Shown in pieces: positions 28,025 to 37,249 of a stretch of 64,000 nt of DNA. The notes under the pieces were generated by a model. That model worked only from the letters and a program-made list of their open reading frames with translations, was not told the origin of the DNA and made no database searches. The position numbers were made by a program, and so were the translations under genes. The stretch lies in the NCBI RefSeq assembly GCF_039993895.1, contig NZ_CP121194.1, forward strand, positions 3,596,001 through 3,660,000. Reading direction: 5' to 3'. Numbering within the stretch: position 1 is the stretch's first letter; the number at the start of each line of letters is the position of its first letter. The stretch is from Edaphobacter paludis. GTDB lineage: Bacteria; Acidobacteriota; Terriglobia; Terriglobales; Acidobacteriaceae.

Positions 28025-29326
28025 TTGAGCCTGTCAATCGCTATCGATCCCGAAGACCAGCATGATCGGCAAGAGTCATTCGCGCCAGTTCCGCCCGCGT
28101 GGGTTACAGGGCTGGCATGGCTTCCCTTTGGAATTGTCGTCGGTTTCACCATTACGGCACTTCCATTTCTCGTTACAAGAATGGGCGTCAGTCTCGACCG
28201 CGCCGCCGCCATGAGTGCGACGGTGATGACGCCTACCTTCTGGGGATTTCTGCTCAATCCGATCCTCGACGTTGGGCTCACGCGGCGAGCCTATTGCTGG
28301 CTGACTGCCCTGGTTGCTGCTGGCTGCATGGCGTCGGGACTGTGGGTGCTTTCGCCAGCGCACCTTGGAGCAGCGACAATACTGCTGTTGCTCGGAGAGC
28401 TATCGATTGTGCTGTTTGGGTCGGCGCTCGGCGGCTGGCAGACGGAGTTTGTTCCTGAGCGAATGCGCGGCATGGTCGGCGGATGGACGAACGTCGCCAA
28501 TCTCGGCGGCGGTGCGCTTGGCTCTCTGGTCGTCATGTGGCTGGCAACACGCATCGACATGCGGACCGATGCCCGCTGGATAGGCCTGGGACTGATGGCA
28601 TCGATCTTGGCCGGACTTCTGCCTGCGCTCTGGTTTCCTTTACCGCACAAATCGAGGTTCAAGCTGAAGCAGATCTTTGCCGACACCATGAAGGCCACCT
28701 GGCAGGCGTGCAAACAGAGGGAATGTCTTGTGGGCTTCGCGCTCTTTATCGCGCCCGCGAGCGCCCTTGCCGCCATCAATCTCTTCTCCGGCATTGGCAG
28801 AGACTTTCACGCCAGCGATCACACCGTCATTCTAGTTACAGGAGCAGGCTGCGCCATTAGCGCATCCATCGGCTCGCTTCTCGGTGGCTGGGCTTCGCAC
28901 CGATTCAATCGCGGCTATGTCTATCTTCTGTCGGGCATCGTCGGAGCCCTTTGTGCGCTCATCGTGGCCTTCCTTCCCCATGTGCCGGAAAACTTTGTCT
29001 GGCTGGCTTTGGCCTATAACGGTATCGCCGGAGTCAGTTATGCGGCGTTCACCTCGCTGTCCCTGCAGCTCGTCGGGCACGCCAGTCCGGTAGCGAGCAC
29101 ACAGCTTGGCCTTTTTTCCGCCTCCACCAATGGAGCGATCGTATTTATGACGGCGGCAGATGGCCTGGGCTACCGGCACTTCGGCGTGCGCGGTCTGCTG
29201 CTTACCGATGGACTGGCAAGTCTCACTGCTGCTATACCGCTTTTGTTCCTGGTACGGCGCTATTTGGGCCGCGCGCCTGAGCATTACCTCATTGACGATG
29301 CAGTACCGATCGAGCAACTGAACTAG
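28025..29326 (+). CDS. MFS transporter, PAT/AmpG-like
   Basis: The protein is about 433 residues with twelve hydrophobic segments. The segment TPTFWGFLLNPILDVGLTRRAYCWLTALV and the following layout resemble the PAT (AmpG/acetyl-CoA transporter-like) branch of the major facilitator superfamily. The substrate is unknown; muropeptides or small coenzymes are family precedents only. The start is uncertain: TTG at 28025 has AGGA 7 bases upstream, while an in-frame TTG at 28019 is too close. It is divergent from the radical SAM gene and convergent with the next gene, overlapping its end by 4 bases. Confidence 0.8.
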   Translation: MSLSIAIDPEDQHDRQESFAPVPPAWVTGLAWLPFGIVVGFTITALPFLVTRMGVSLDRAAAMSATVMTPTFWGFLLNPILDVGLTRRAYCWLTALVAAGCMASGLWVLSPAHLGAATILLLLGELSIVLFGSALGGWQTEFVPERMRGMVGGWTNVANLGGGALGSLVVMWLATRIDMRTDARWIGLGLMASILAGLLPALWFPLPHKSRFKLKQIFADTMKATWQACKQRECLVGFALFIAPASALAAINLFSGIGRDFHASDHTVILVTGAGCAISASIGSLLGGWASHRFNRGYVYLLSGIVGALCALIVAFLPHVPENFVWLALAYNGIAGVSYAAFTSLSLQLVGHASPVASTQLGLFSASTNGAIVFMTAADGLGYRHFGVRGLLLTDGLASLTAAIPLLFLVRRYLGRAPEHYLIDDAVPIEQLN

Positions 29327-30207
29327 AAGGGACCGGACTGCTGCTCGCTGGCAACCTGGTTGAGGATCCGCTGCACGAAGATGATGCGGATGCTGATGTG
29401 TTTCGCCACATCGGGCAGAAACTCTGTGATGAGATTGTTCGCGGGATCGGTCGCAAGCCCGGTTGCAACTCGCGCTATGGTGGACGACGGATCTGCATGA
29501 ATGCCCGGCACATAAAGGTTGCTGAGCTCGGCACTGATGGGATAGCCCAACAGGTTAGCGTAGTTCGGCATGAGATTGCCTTCGTCACTACTTGCGACGA
29601 AGGTGCGGGCGACCGCGTGAGCAAATCGCCGCGGAATGCTGGCCCGGGGCATGCGGTAATAGCGCGGATCCTGGTGGGTAAGCGAAGGGATTAGAAATGC
29701 CCCGAAGAATTCTCCCGTTGCATCCTGCAGCAGGCTGACGCCGGTATTTTTGCCAAAGCCTTTCCAGCCCGGCCCATACGCCGTATGCGAGTCGACTCCG
29801 ATGGTGAAGCCGGAGACAGCCACAATCGTCATCAAGTTGGCTGGCGTTGTCAGGTCGTGAATCGCAAGATATCCCTTCTGCTTCGATGTCAGCGGAATGA
29901 TGACGCTCGTGTCTAGAAATCTCTGATAGGGATTGACCAGTTCGCTGCATGGGACACGGACCGGCTTGATCGTTTTGGACCGGGACGGGATATCGAGCAT
30001 TGCGCGCCGCAGAGTGCATGGTTCCACACCGCTTCCACTGGTGCTTAACGAGGCTTCTGCCAGGGCAACTACATCCTGCTGCTGAATCCGGACCGCTCCC
30101 GGCGCATCCGGAAGGGCAGCCTCGATGGCATCGCTTTGGGCCCACGCCGCGGCGCCGGAGAGCGCAAACGCCAGAACCAGGAGAGATCGAATCACCGTTT
30201 GCCCCAT
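29323..30207 (-). CDS. Exported protein of an acidobacterial paralogous family (copy 1)
   Basis: The product has about 294 residues with a signal peptide (IRSLLVLAFALSGAAAWAQ). It shares a core with the next gene upstream: a hydrophobic pair of segments, then LTHQDPRYYRMPRASIPRRFAHAVARTFVASSDEGN, a P-N-x-x-N-L-LG segment and a final helical region. It has the look of an outer-membrane or periplasmic protein, but I know no function. The ATG at 30207 is preferred over TTG at 30213. The C-terminal half lacks a clear beta-barrel end. Together with its neighbour it forms a tandem duplication, 33 bases apart. Confidence 0.75.
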   Translation of the reverse strand: MGQTVIRSLLVLAFALSGAAAWAQSDAIEAALPDAPGAVRIQQQDVVALAEASLSTSGSGVEPCTLRRAMLDIPSRSKTIKPVRVPCSELVNPYQRFLDTSVIIPLTSKQKGYLAIHDLTTPANLMTIVAVSGFTIGVDSHTAYGPGWKGFGKNTGVSLLQDATGEFFGAFLIPSLTHQDPRYYRMPRASIPRRFAHAVARTFVASSDEGNLMPNYANLLGYPISAELSNLYVPGIHADPSSTIARVATGLATDPANNLITEFLPDVAKHISIRIIFVQRILNQVASEQQSGPF

Positions 30208-30240
30208 CCGCAATCTTCTATAACCCCGGCGACGCGCGAA

Positions 30241-31062
30241 TTACTCGCTCTTTTTGAGATGGGCCAGCTGTAGCGCGTCATTGAGAAATTCGCTAACTCC
30301 GAAACCAAGTGCAGACCCGCCCAGAGAGCCGCCAAAGATCTTCAACGTCTGGCTGGCTCCATGATTGAGCGTGGGATAGTAGGCATTCGACAGCGCTGCG
30401 CCCTCAAGATTTCCCAGAATCAATGACAGGTTCGGTGTCGCTTTGCCGCTGTCCGTCTTTGTAATCAGTACGCGAGTCGCGGCGTAGACGACTCGTCTCC
30501 CGATACTGTGGCCTCGACCCATCTGGTAATAGCGGGGGTCTTCATGAAAAACAGGAGCCATTACAGAAGTGCTGAGGAAATCCTCGGTACTATCGAGAAT
30601 GGCAGCCGCTCCCAGTCGCTGTCCAAACGCTCCTCTGTCAGTGCCAAAGTTCGGAGGGCCATTGGTCAGATGCGAGTAGCCGGCCGCAGAGAACCATCCA
30701 GCTATGGCGAATGGAGTGACCATACCCCTTGCGCCCATCAAGAACTTATCCTTGGCAGTAAGTGAGGGTGCCTGCTCGGTGGGCAAAATAATGCTATCCA
30801 GACGAGATGCCATCCGCCTTTGTCCTGCCTTCTGCTGTGCAGAGGTGGGATCGAAGGAAGCGTCAGCGGAAGTGGAATAGTTTGCAGCCGCATCAACGCT
30901 ACCGCCTAGCACTGCGCCAGGCGCATCAGGCAAAGTCAGCATTGCAGTCTGCGACGCGGCCTGGGCTAACGCGATGTGGGTCCCTACGACTGAAAAGCCA
31001 AGCGCGAGAAGCAATATGGACGAGCGTGCCTTGAAAGACTTTGAAAGACGTTTGTTGCGCAA
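30241..31062 (-). CDS. Exported protein of an acidobacterial paralogous family (copy 2)
   Basis: A 273-residue paralog of the preceding entry. The shared core reads FHEDPRYYQMGRGHSIGRRVVYAATRVLITKTDSGKATPNLSLILGN..., with the same hydrophobic region before it and the same DAPGAV motif after the signal peptide. The frame is open to 31188, but the signal peptide (SSILLLALGFSVVGTHIALAQA) only makes sense from the TTG at 31062, which has GAGG 8 bases upstream. Function unknown; both copies probably sit in the outer envelope. Confidence 0.75.
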   Translation of the reverse strand: MRNKRLSKSFKARSSILLLALGFSVVGTHIALAQAASQTAMLTLPDAPGAVLGGSVDAAANYSTSADASFDPTSAQQKAGQRRMASRLDSIILPTEQAPSLTAKDKFLMGARGMVTPFAIAGWFSAAGYSHLTNGPPNFGTDRGAFGQRLGAAAILDSTEDFLSTSVMAPVFHEDPRYYQMGRGHSIGRRVVYAATRVLITKTDSGKATPNLSLILGNLEGAALSNAYYPTLNHGASQTLKIFGGSLGGSALGFGVSEFLNDALQLAHLKKSE

Positions 31063-31308
31063 AAGAAATAACCTCGAAGTCTCTCGGAAAGCAATTCGGA
31101 AAGTGGATGGACCAAAGGGACCGCATAGCGAAGCTAGATACCCCTGACTTAACAGACGCAATTGAGACTCAACAAGTTGCACCCGCAACGTGCTTGAACC
31201 CTGCGATATGGTGCCGTTACCACATCGGCACTATGCTGCGAATACCTGCAATCGCAGTTGACCATGCATTTTCATCGTCCGCATAATTACAGGAAGTGAG
31301 GTACGCGT

Positions 31309-31569
31309 ATGTCTTTTGAAAACCCGACAGCCCACAAGCGACCCTGGGAGCAGCGCCTGCACGAGGCGGGAACCCGCGTCGAAGAAGACCTTCGCCGCTT
31401 TGTCACCTACTTCAACGATGAGATTGTGCCCGACGTCCGTCGCAACGGTTCGGAGGCCCTCCGCTCCGCGGCGGCGGAGTTGAACCGGTTGGCCCAGCGC
31501 ATGGATGACCACGCCCCAAAAACACCGCCGCCACCTCCACCTCCGCCGCCGGGTGAGCCAAAGTCTTGA
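31309..31569 (+). CDS. Small hypothetical protein with polyproline tail
   Basis: The 86-residue product has a charged helical first part (RPWEQRLHEAGTRVEEDLRRFVTYFNDEIVPDVR) and ends in a run of nine prolines before GEPKS. No signal peptide or membrane helix. The ATG has AGGAAGTGAGG upstream at good spacing, and the stop overlaps the TTG start of the following lipoprotein gene (TTGA), so the two are translationally coupled. The helical part could pair with membranes or other helices; its function is unknown. Confidence 0.7.
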   Translation: MSFENPTAHKRPWEQRLHEAGTRVEEDLRRFVTYFNDEIVPDVRRNGSEALRSAAAELNRLAQRMDDHAPKTPPPPPPPPPGEPKS

Positions 31570-32327
31570 CGCGCTCGCGTCTCGTCTCCGCCGCGATGCT
31601 GGCAGCTCTTTCGCTGTTGGCCGTGGGCTGTCACCGAGAGACGCAGCGAGCCTATCGACAGCCACCCCCACCTCCTTCCGTGGACACAACTACTGGTACC
31701 CGCTCCAGCAAAGGGCCCACCCGCAATCGAGATACAGAGACGACGCGCACTGCGCCACTACCTGACACTCATGGCAGAGCGGTTTTGAGCGAGGTCGGAC
31801 TGGCAAGCTGGTACGGTCCGCCCTACGCCGGACGCAAAGGAGCCGACGGCACGGTCTACGACCAGAATGCGATGACCGCCGCTCACCTGACGCTGCCTCT
31901 CGGCACCGTCGTCCGCGTCACCAACCTCAGCACCAACCAGTCCGCTATCGTCCGCATCACCGACCGCGGCCCCTTCGTTCGCGGTCGCATCATCGACCTC
32001 TCACTTGCTGCAGCCAAGGCTATTGGCGTCTATCGCGCCGGGGTCGCCCGGGTGCGAGTTGAGGCATTCGCGTCAGCCACTCCTGAGGTGGCGGGGCGCT
32101 GGTGTGTTCAGGTCGGGGCCTTCTCCCGCGAGAAGGATGCAGTCAAGCTGAAGGACCAACTGAGCCGCCGTTACACCACCGCCAAAGTCATCGAGTTCGC
32201 CGGACCCACCGGCCATTGGGTCCGCATCAACCCGCTCCTGCCCGATAGAGCGCATGCCAACGAAGTCGCTGAGAGTATTCGCACGCCTGACCCCGCAGCA
32301 CTGCCTTACGTTGTCAGAACCAACTAA
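31566..32327 (+). CDS. RlpA-like septal lipoprotein (DPBB plus SPOR domains)
   Basis: A 253-residue lipoprotein. The lipobox LLAVGC lies at residues ~17-22. A double-psi beta-barrel domain follows (~75-165: GLASWYGPPYAGRKGADGTVYDQNAMTAAH...TDRGPFVRGRIIDLSLAAAKAIG), and a C-terminal SPOR domain (~175-250, WCVQVGAFSREKDAVKLKDQL) that binds denuded septal peptidoglycan. RlpA proteins can be lytic transglycosylases; the catalytic Asp/His region (TDRGPF) is retained here. It starts with TTG overlapping the stop of the previous gene. Confidence 0.9.
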   Translation: MTRSRLVSAAMLAALSLLAVGCHRETQRAYRQPPPPPSVDTTTGTRSSKGPTRNRDTETTRTAPLPDTHGRAVLSEVGLASWYGPPYAGRKGADGTVYDQNAMTAAHLTLPLGTVVRVTNLSTNQSAIVRITDRGPFVRGRIIDLSLAAAKAIGVYRAGVARVRVEAFASATPEVAGRWCVQVGAFSREKDAVKLKDQLSRRYTTAKVIEFAGPTGHWVRINPLLPDRAHANEVAESIRTPDPAALPYVVRTN

Positions 32328-32400
32328 ACTCCCTGCAATGGTTGTCACTCAAGAGCAGGAAATAAACTTCAGCAACCGTAACGAAGGATCAAAACTTTCA

Positions 32401-33525
32401 ATGACATTCTCAAAGGCGAACCCCGTCTTCCGTATCGTTCCCGTCTTCCTGTTGCTCTGCATGTCTGTACCGATGCTTGCCGCTTCCTCCGGGTCCAGCA
32501 AGTCCGCCCGCGCCCACGCCCATAAAGCAGTGGATGTGCTGCAACAGTGGTACACGCCCGAGAACGGTCTGTACCGCACGACCGGCTGGTGGAACTCCGC
32601 CAATGCAATTACCGCGCTCGCGAACTACAGCCGCATGACCCATTCAAAAAAATACCTGCCAATCTTCGCGAATACGCTGCACGTCGCGCAGACTGCGCAC
32701 GGCGGTTTTCCGGGGTTCATCAACGACTACTACGACGACGAAGGCTGGTGGGCGCTGGCCTGGATCGATGTCTATGACCTGACAGGAAAAGCAGAGTACC
32801 TTCAGGCCGCGGGATCAATCTTCGACGACATGCAAAAAGGGTGGGATACGAAGAGTTGCGGCGGAGGCTTATGGTGGAGCAAGAAGACCCACGGAAAGAA
32901 CGCAATCGAAAATGAACTCTTCCTCACTGTGGCAGCTTCGCTGGCCAATCGCTCGTCGACGCCAGAGCAGCGACAGAAATATCTCGCCTGGGCGCAGAAG
33001 GAATGGGTGTGGTTTCACGACTCCGGCATGATCAACGGCCAACACCTCATCAATGATGGACTGAATCTTTCAGACCCGGCGCATTGCACCAACAACGGCG
33101 CGAATACCTGGACCTACAATCAGGGAGTAATTCTTGGCGCTCTGGTTGAGTTGAATAAGGCCGCACCCGATCCGGTTCTTCCTGAAACCGCCTCGTCGAT
33201 CGCACTTTCTGCAATCGACCATCTTAGCGATACTCAAGGCGTGCTGCACGAGCTGAATAAAGCACACACCGGCGGCGACGTTCCGCAGTTCAAAGGCGTA
33301 TTCAGCCGCAATCTCATGCTTCTCAACAGCGCATTTCCCAACGACCGTTACCAGGCCTTCGCCAGAACCAACGCAGAGAGCATCTGGAATAAAGATAGAG
33401 ATGCGGCTGATCATCTCGGTTTCTGGTGGGCAGGCCCTTTCGACTTAGCGGATGCATCCCGCCAGAGTTCGGCGCTGGATGCGTTAGTAGCTGCTGGTGT
33501 TCTCAATTCCAAACAGCATCGCTGA
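32401..33525 (+). CDS. Exported glycoside hydrolase, GH76-like
   Basis: A 374-residue protein with a signal peptide (VFLLLCMSVPMLAASS) and an (alpha/alpha)6-type hydrolase domain. The segment YYDDEGWWALAWIDVYDLTG matches the catalytic Asp-Asp motif of GH76 (alpha-1,6-mannanases), and CGGGLWWSKK and NELFLTVAASLA are further family-like segments. It would cut alpha-mannan outside the cytoplasm. The ATG at 32401 has GAAGGA 12 bases upstream; the frame is open further but that part lacks a signal peptide. It is monocistronic. Confidence 0.8.
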   Translation: MTFSKANPVFRIVPVFLLLCMSVPMLAASSGSSKSARAHAHKAVDVLQQWYTPENGLYRTTGWWNSANAITALANYSRMTHSKKYLPIFANTLHVAQTAHGGFPGFINDYYDDEGWWALAWIDVYDLTGKAEYLQAAGSIFDDMQKGWDTKSCGGGLWWSKKTHGKNAIENELFLTVAASLANRSSTPEQRQKYLAWAQKEWVWFHDSGMINGQHLINDGLNLSDPAHCTNNGANTWTYNQGVILGALVELNKAAPDPVLPETASSIALSAIDHLSDTQGVLHELNKAHTGGDVPQFKGVFSRNLMLLNSAFPNDRYQAFARTNAESIWNKDRDAADHLGFWWAGPFDLADASRQSSALDALVAAGVLNSKQHR

Positions 33526-33544
33526 AACATTACTTCCCGATGTA

Positions 33545-35221
33545 CTACTTACCATCGAGAGCAGGCGGCGGATAGTACGGCAGCTTCTGCTGCTCCTCGA
33601 CACCTCGCTTGATGCCAACATCGTCGAATAGCAGACTCGGGGCAATGATCGTCTGCGGTATTGGGCCCAGTGAGTTCGATACATAAGGATCGTTACCCAC
33701 CGCCACAATATCTGAGCGCAGGCTGCGGTTGTCCAGCTCATCGAACACCGCCCCGCGCATCAGCTCCCTGGTGCCGTCCGCATGCACGCGGTACAGCAAA
33801 CGAGGTTCAAGCGGGCCGCCGAGCGTCTCGACGGCATACATATCGCGGCCCTGCTCCTTTGCCATCGCCAACAACCGCTTGTTCAGTTCGCTGACCGGAA
33901 CCGCTTCACTCGACTTGACGATCAGCACACCGACACGCGAATGCGCAACCTGCCCCGGCGCGGACCGTCCATGCCCATTCGAAGCCGGAAAGTCCCTCAC
34001 CGGTTCGCGTCCAATCAGATAATTCTCCAGAACGCCCTTCTCCACCACGTCGACCGACTGCGCGGGCACTCCCTCATCATCCACCGCATATGCCCCCAAC
34101 ACTGTCTTACCGGCGAACTTCGTCATCAGTGGATCATCCGTCACGTTCAATATGGCCGGCAGCACGCGCGACTTGTAGCTTGACGCATACGCGCCCGTCG
34201 CCCTCGCCGTTGTGCCCATCGCCGGACGGTCTGCCTCTATATTAGGCACGAAGAGATGCATCATCACATCCGAAACCGCATCACCGCTGAACAGGATCGG
34301 GCCGTGATAATCCTCTGCCGGAACCACGGGAGCCGCCTGCAGCGCCGACAAACTCTTCAGATCGTCGATCACGCGCTTGCGAAACAACGGCCACGTCTCC
34401 AGATCTTTCGCATCCGCAGCGGTCGTTCCGTTATCCCGGTCCAGCTGCATTCCATCCGGGGCCTGCCCGCCCACGCTGATGCCGGCGGCATAGCCTGTAT
34501 ATCCCTGCCTCACCACTGTTCCTTCGGTATTCACCAGATACCGGTTCACCGCCACAGCGCGCAGATTCGCAGTCGAATACTGCACCTGCTCTGCCGAAGC
34601 ACGCACCTCCGGAGCGGTTTCGAATAGTCCGCTCGCTTCGATAATCCGCCGCTTCCATTCCTTGCGGTCGAGGTTCATCGCCACCAGCGGAGCCACATGC
34701 ACTTCTGGTTTCGCTTCTGCGAAATCATGCTCCATCCGCGGAGCTTGAAACTGCTTCAGCGCAGCCTGCTTGGCGGCATACGATTGCAGAGCATTCTTAT
34801 ACGCCGTATCAGTCGCAATCCAAAGGGCATACCGCAGTGCCTCCGGATTGTTATCGCTGGGTGCAAGCGCGATCGTGCCGTCTCCCCGGCTGGTACTGCT
34901 GTCGATCACATAGTTTCCCACCCGAACGGACACACGCACTACGCGCTGGTGGTTCGACTCCTCACGAGTGAGCGCTCCGTAGTTGGCAATCGCCTCATAG
35001 CTGGTCAAATCGTCGAGCTGATATTCGATGAAGTAGGGCCGCTGCATTCCCGGCAGCACCAGCTGCGCCTTCTCGCGGGCCAGCTCGGTCTGCATCGCCC
35101 TCAACATCGGGTCGTCATTTGGCTTCTGGGCAACACTAAGCGTCGTAGAAAAAATGCACAGGCAGGATGCTGCCGCGAGCAGCCGGTATTTATGTAACCG
35201 TGATGAGAGCAAATAGTTCAC
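33545..35221 (-). CDS. Exported TldE/PmbA-like protein (non-catalytic partner)
   Basis: A 558-residue member of the TldD/PmbA family with a signal peptide (RLLAAASCLCIFSTTLSVAQ). The C-terminal PmbA domain is clear (NVTDDPLMTKF...GAYAVDDEGVPAQSVDVVEKGVLENYLIGREP...NGHGR). At the position of the HExxxH zinc motif it has GDAVSDVMMHLF, so it lacks the metal site, like TldE. It starts with GTG, overlapping the stop of the TldD-like gene by 4 bases (GTGA), which indicates a pair made together. In E. coli TldD/TldE is a cytoplasmic protease; here both halves carry export signals. Confidence 0.85.
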   Translation of the reverse strand: MNYLLSSRLHKYRLLAAASCLCIFSTTLSVAQKPNDDPMLRAMQTELAREKAQLVLPGMQRPYFIEYQLDDLTSYEAIANYGALTREESNHQRVVRVSVRVGNYVIDSSTSRGDGTIALAPSDNNPEALRYALWIATDTAYKNALQSYAAKQAALKQFQAPRMEHDFAEAKPEVHVAPLVAMNLDRKEWKRRIIEASGLFETAPEVRASAEQVQYSTANLRAVAVNRYLVNTEGTVVRQGYTGYAAGISVGGQAPDGMQLDRDNGTTAADAKDLETWPLFRKRVIDDLKSLSALQAAPVVPAEDYHGPILFSGDAVSDVMMHLFVPNIEADRPAMGTTARATGAYASSYKSRVLPAILNVTDDPLMTKFAGKTVLGAYAVDDEGVPAQSVDVVEKGVLENYLIGREPVRDFPASNGHGRSAPGQVAHSRVGVLIVKSSEAVPVSELNKRLLAMAKEQGRDMYAVETLGGPLEPRLLYRVHADGTRELMRGAVFDELDNRSLRSDIVAVGNDPYVSNSLGPIPQTIIAPSLLFDDVGIKRGVEEQQKLPYYPPPALDGK

Positions 35222-36987
35222 TGTCCACCAACCTTTCCAACAGCATCCGCGCTGTTACCCGCGGTTGGCGGCGGCAGAATCGGCGGCCGGGCGTTCCCCT
35301 GCGCCTGCTTCTGCGTCTCGATTTCGCTCACCAGCATCGCCGGAGCGACCGCACTCACCGGAATGCTGCCCGACTCTGCGCCGCAAATCCCGTTGAATAC
35401 CTCGGCCTTATCGCCAGTTGCTACAATCCGCGCCAACGCGGCCTGCGGCGTCCCTACAATACTCACTCCGCGTACCAGTTCATCCGGACGTCCATCCACG
35501 TAAACGCGATAGACCACCAGCGGAATCACCTGGAACGCCTGTGGCGAACGCCGCGTGGTTACGGCGAATCCAGACGAGATGTCCTCGAAATAAAGCCCGT
35601 AGGCTTTGCCCTGCTTCTTCGCCTCGGCGATCAACATTTGCCGCAGTTCAGCATCGTTGACCGTCTTCGAGGACGTGACGATCAGATTTCCCTGACGACC
35701 CGTCGGCATGCGTCCCACCTCGGCGCGGCCGTGTCCATTGCTGTTGGCAAAACCGGCAACGGGCTGCCGCGACATCAAAAAAGTCTCCAGCACACCATCT
35801 TTGATCAGATCGACCCGCCGAGCCTGCTGGCCCTCGTCGTCATAGTCATAGTGTCCGCTCAGCCAGGTCCCGTCGAACTTCGTTAACGTCGGATCATCTG
35901 AGACGCTCATAAAGCTGGGAAGAATCTGCTTGCCCATCAGCTTCGTAAAAGTCTGGCCCTCCTCGTCGCCCCGTTGCCGCTGCCCTTCCAGGCGATGCCC
36001 CAGCACTTCGTGAAAGAACACCGCCGCAGCCCTTCCGCTCAAGATCGCCGGCCCGTTATATGGATCGGTCACTGGAGCGACGCGAAGCGCCTCAAGACTC
36101 TTGCCCATCTCCGTGACCTTCGCCGCAAGCACCTTCTGACCGGGCAGATGGCCCGCCTCATCGGCCTCGAACGTCTCCGCCCGGAACATGTCCATTCCAT
36201 CCGCCGCGCGGGTTCGACCCAGAACGATCAGACGGGCAACGTGGTTCGGCGTAGCAATTTTCGCGCCTTCCGAGGAGACAAAGTAGTCCGTCTCCGAACT
36301 CGCCTCAAGCGCCACCGTGTTGTAAAAGACGTCGGGATACTGCTTGAACAGCCCCGAGAGCTCGCGCAGCCGCGTCTCCCACTCAGTTCGATCGATCTTC
36401 AGCGGAGGCGCGAGTGGCAACAGCGCAACCTTCTCCTTCTCCCTCGAGAAATCCGGCGAGCCATCCTCTTCCTTCGCCCGAACCTCCTGATCCGTCTTCA
36501 CCTTAAGATAGCCGTCCAGCGCCTTACCGTAGCCGCGGTTTGTCGCAAACCAGAGGCTCCGCGCAATCGCCGCACCATCGTCGGTCAGCGGTAGTGGAAT
36601 GGTAGTAAGCGCGCTGTTGCGGTGATCTCCGTGGGTGTTGTCCTCGGCAGGCGTGCCGATGCGGATCCGCACATCGGCAAACCGGCGATGGCTTGCGTTC
36701 GAACTTGTGATTGCCCCAAACTGAGCCCCAATGCTGGCCTGTTCGGCGTCGGAGACCACATAGCTCATGAAATAGGGTTTCGGCTGCTGCCCCGCATTAT
36801 CCGTGCTGCCCAGCGAATTCATCGCACGGTGTAACTCCGACTCCATCGTATCCACCAGCGCGCTGGAAGCCTGCGCCGCCTCCGTATGGGCTTCTGCCGC
36901 TGCAACCACCTGCCCGGGCAAACCCATTCCCAGCATCACAAGACCGGCAAGTCCAGCACCGGCAGTCACTACTCTGTGTCTCTTCAT
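35218..36987 (-). CDS. Exported TldD-like metalloprotease
   Basis: A 589-residue TldD family member. The metal motif HEVLGHRLEGQRQR is intact (His ~326 and ~331). The downstream FDGTWLSGHYDYDDEGQQARRVDLIKDGVLETFLMSRQP...NSNGHGR is the family's C-terminal signature. The N-terminus MKRHRVVTAGAGLAGLVMLGMGLPGQVVAAAEA is a good signal peptide. I chose the ATG at 36987; TTG/GTG codons upstream (37014, 37008) have no better ribosome-binding site. The N-terminal domain (~50-300) is conserved with the TldE-like neighbour, suggesting an old duplication. Confidence 0.85.
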   Translation of the reverse strand: MKRHRVVTAGAGLAGLVMLGMGLPGQVVAAAEAHTEAAQASSALVDTMESELHRAMNSLGSTDNAGQQPKPYFMSYVVSDAEQASIGAQFGAITSSNASHRRFADVRIRIGTPAEDNTHGDHRNSALTTIPLPLTDDGAAIARSLWFATNRGYGKALDGYLKVKTDQEVRAKEEDGSPDFSREKEKVALLPLAPPLKIDRTEWETRLRELSGLFKQYPDVFYNTVALEASSETDYFVSSEGAKIATPNHVARLIVLGRTRAADGMDMFRAETFEADEAGHLPGQKVLAAKVTEMGKSLEALRVAPVTDPYNGPAILSGRAAAVFFHEVLGHRLEGQRQRGDEEGQTFTKLMGKQILPSFMSVSDDPTLTKFDGTWLSGHYDYDDEGQQARRVDLIKDGVLETFLMSRQPVAGFANSNGHGRAEVGRMPTGRQGNLIVTSSKTVNDAELRQMLIAEAKKQGKAYGLYFEDISSGFAVTTRRSPQAFQVIPLVVYRVYVDGRPDELVRGVSIVGTPQAALARIVATGDKAEVFNGICGAESGSIPVSAVAPAMLVSEIETQKQAQGNARPPILPPPTAGNSADAVGKVGGQ

Positions 36988-37214
36988 TGGAAAGAAAACT
37001 CGATTCACACGCAAAATTCAACTGAAGCAGAGTGTAGCGGAAATGAGTCCACTTCGGCTTCCATCGATTGATCACGCTTCTGCGTAGCACCCCAAGCGGG
37101 TTGTAATCACCCCACCTAACCGACTCTTTCACGGTCTTTTGTCCCTCTTGCACGCCGGATAGACACGTCCGCATTGCGTCCATGAAGTTCGCAAAAAAAT
37201 AAATCTTTGCCAAC

Positions 37215-37242
37215 CTAACCGCTGCCCAAACCTGTTGTCTAA
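37215..37242 (+). promoter_or_regulatory. ECF-type promoter of the sigma gene, transcript probably leaderless
   Basis: CTAACCG at 37215-37221 and TCTAA at 37238-37242 are 16 bases apart, the geometry of RpoE-class ECF promoters (AAC centre, N16, TCTRA). Seven bases separate TCTAA from the ATG at 37250, which puts the start of transcription at about the A of the start codon. No ribosome-binding site precedes that ATG. Confidence 0.55.
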
Positions 37243-37249
37243 TCGGGCA

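Noticed and set aside
27768..28028. Small open frame between the radical SAM and MFS genes
   Set aside because: No family resemblance, no good ribosome-binding site, and it would fill the promoter region of both genes.
31510..31560. Proline-codon run as a microsatellite
   Set aside because: It is a plain polyproline tail in the small coupled gene; there is no evidence of array expansion here.
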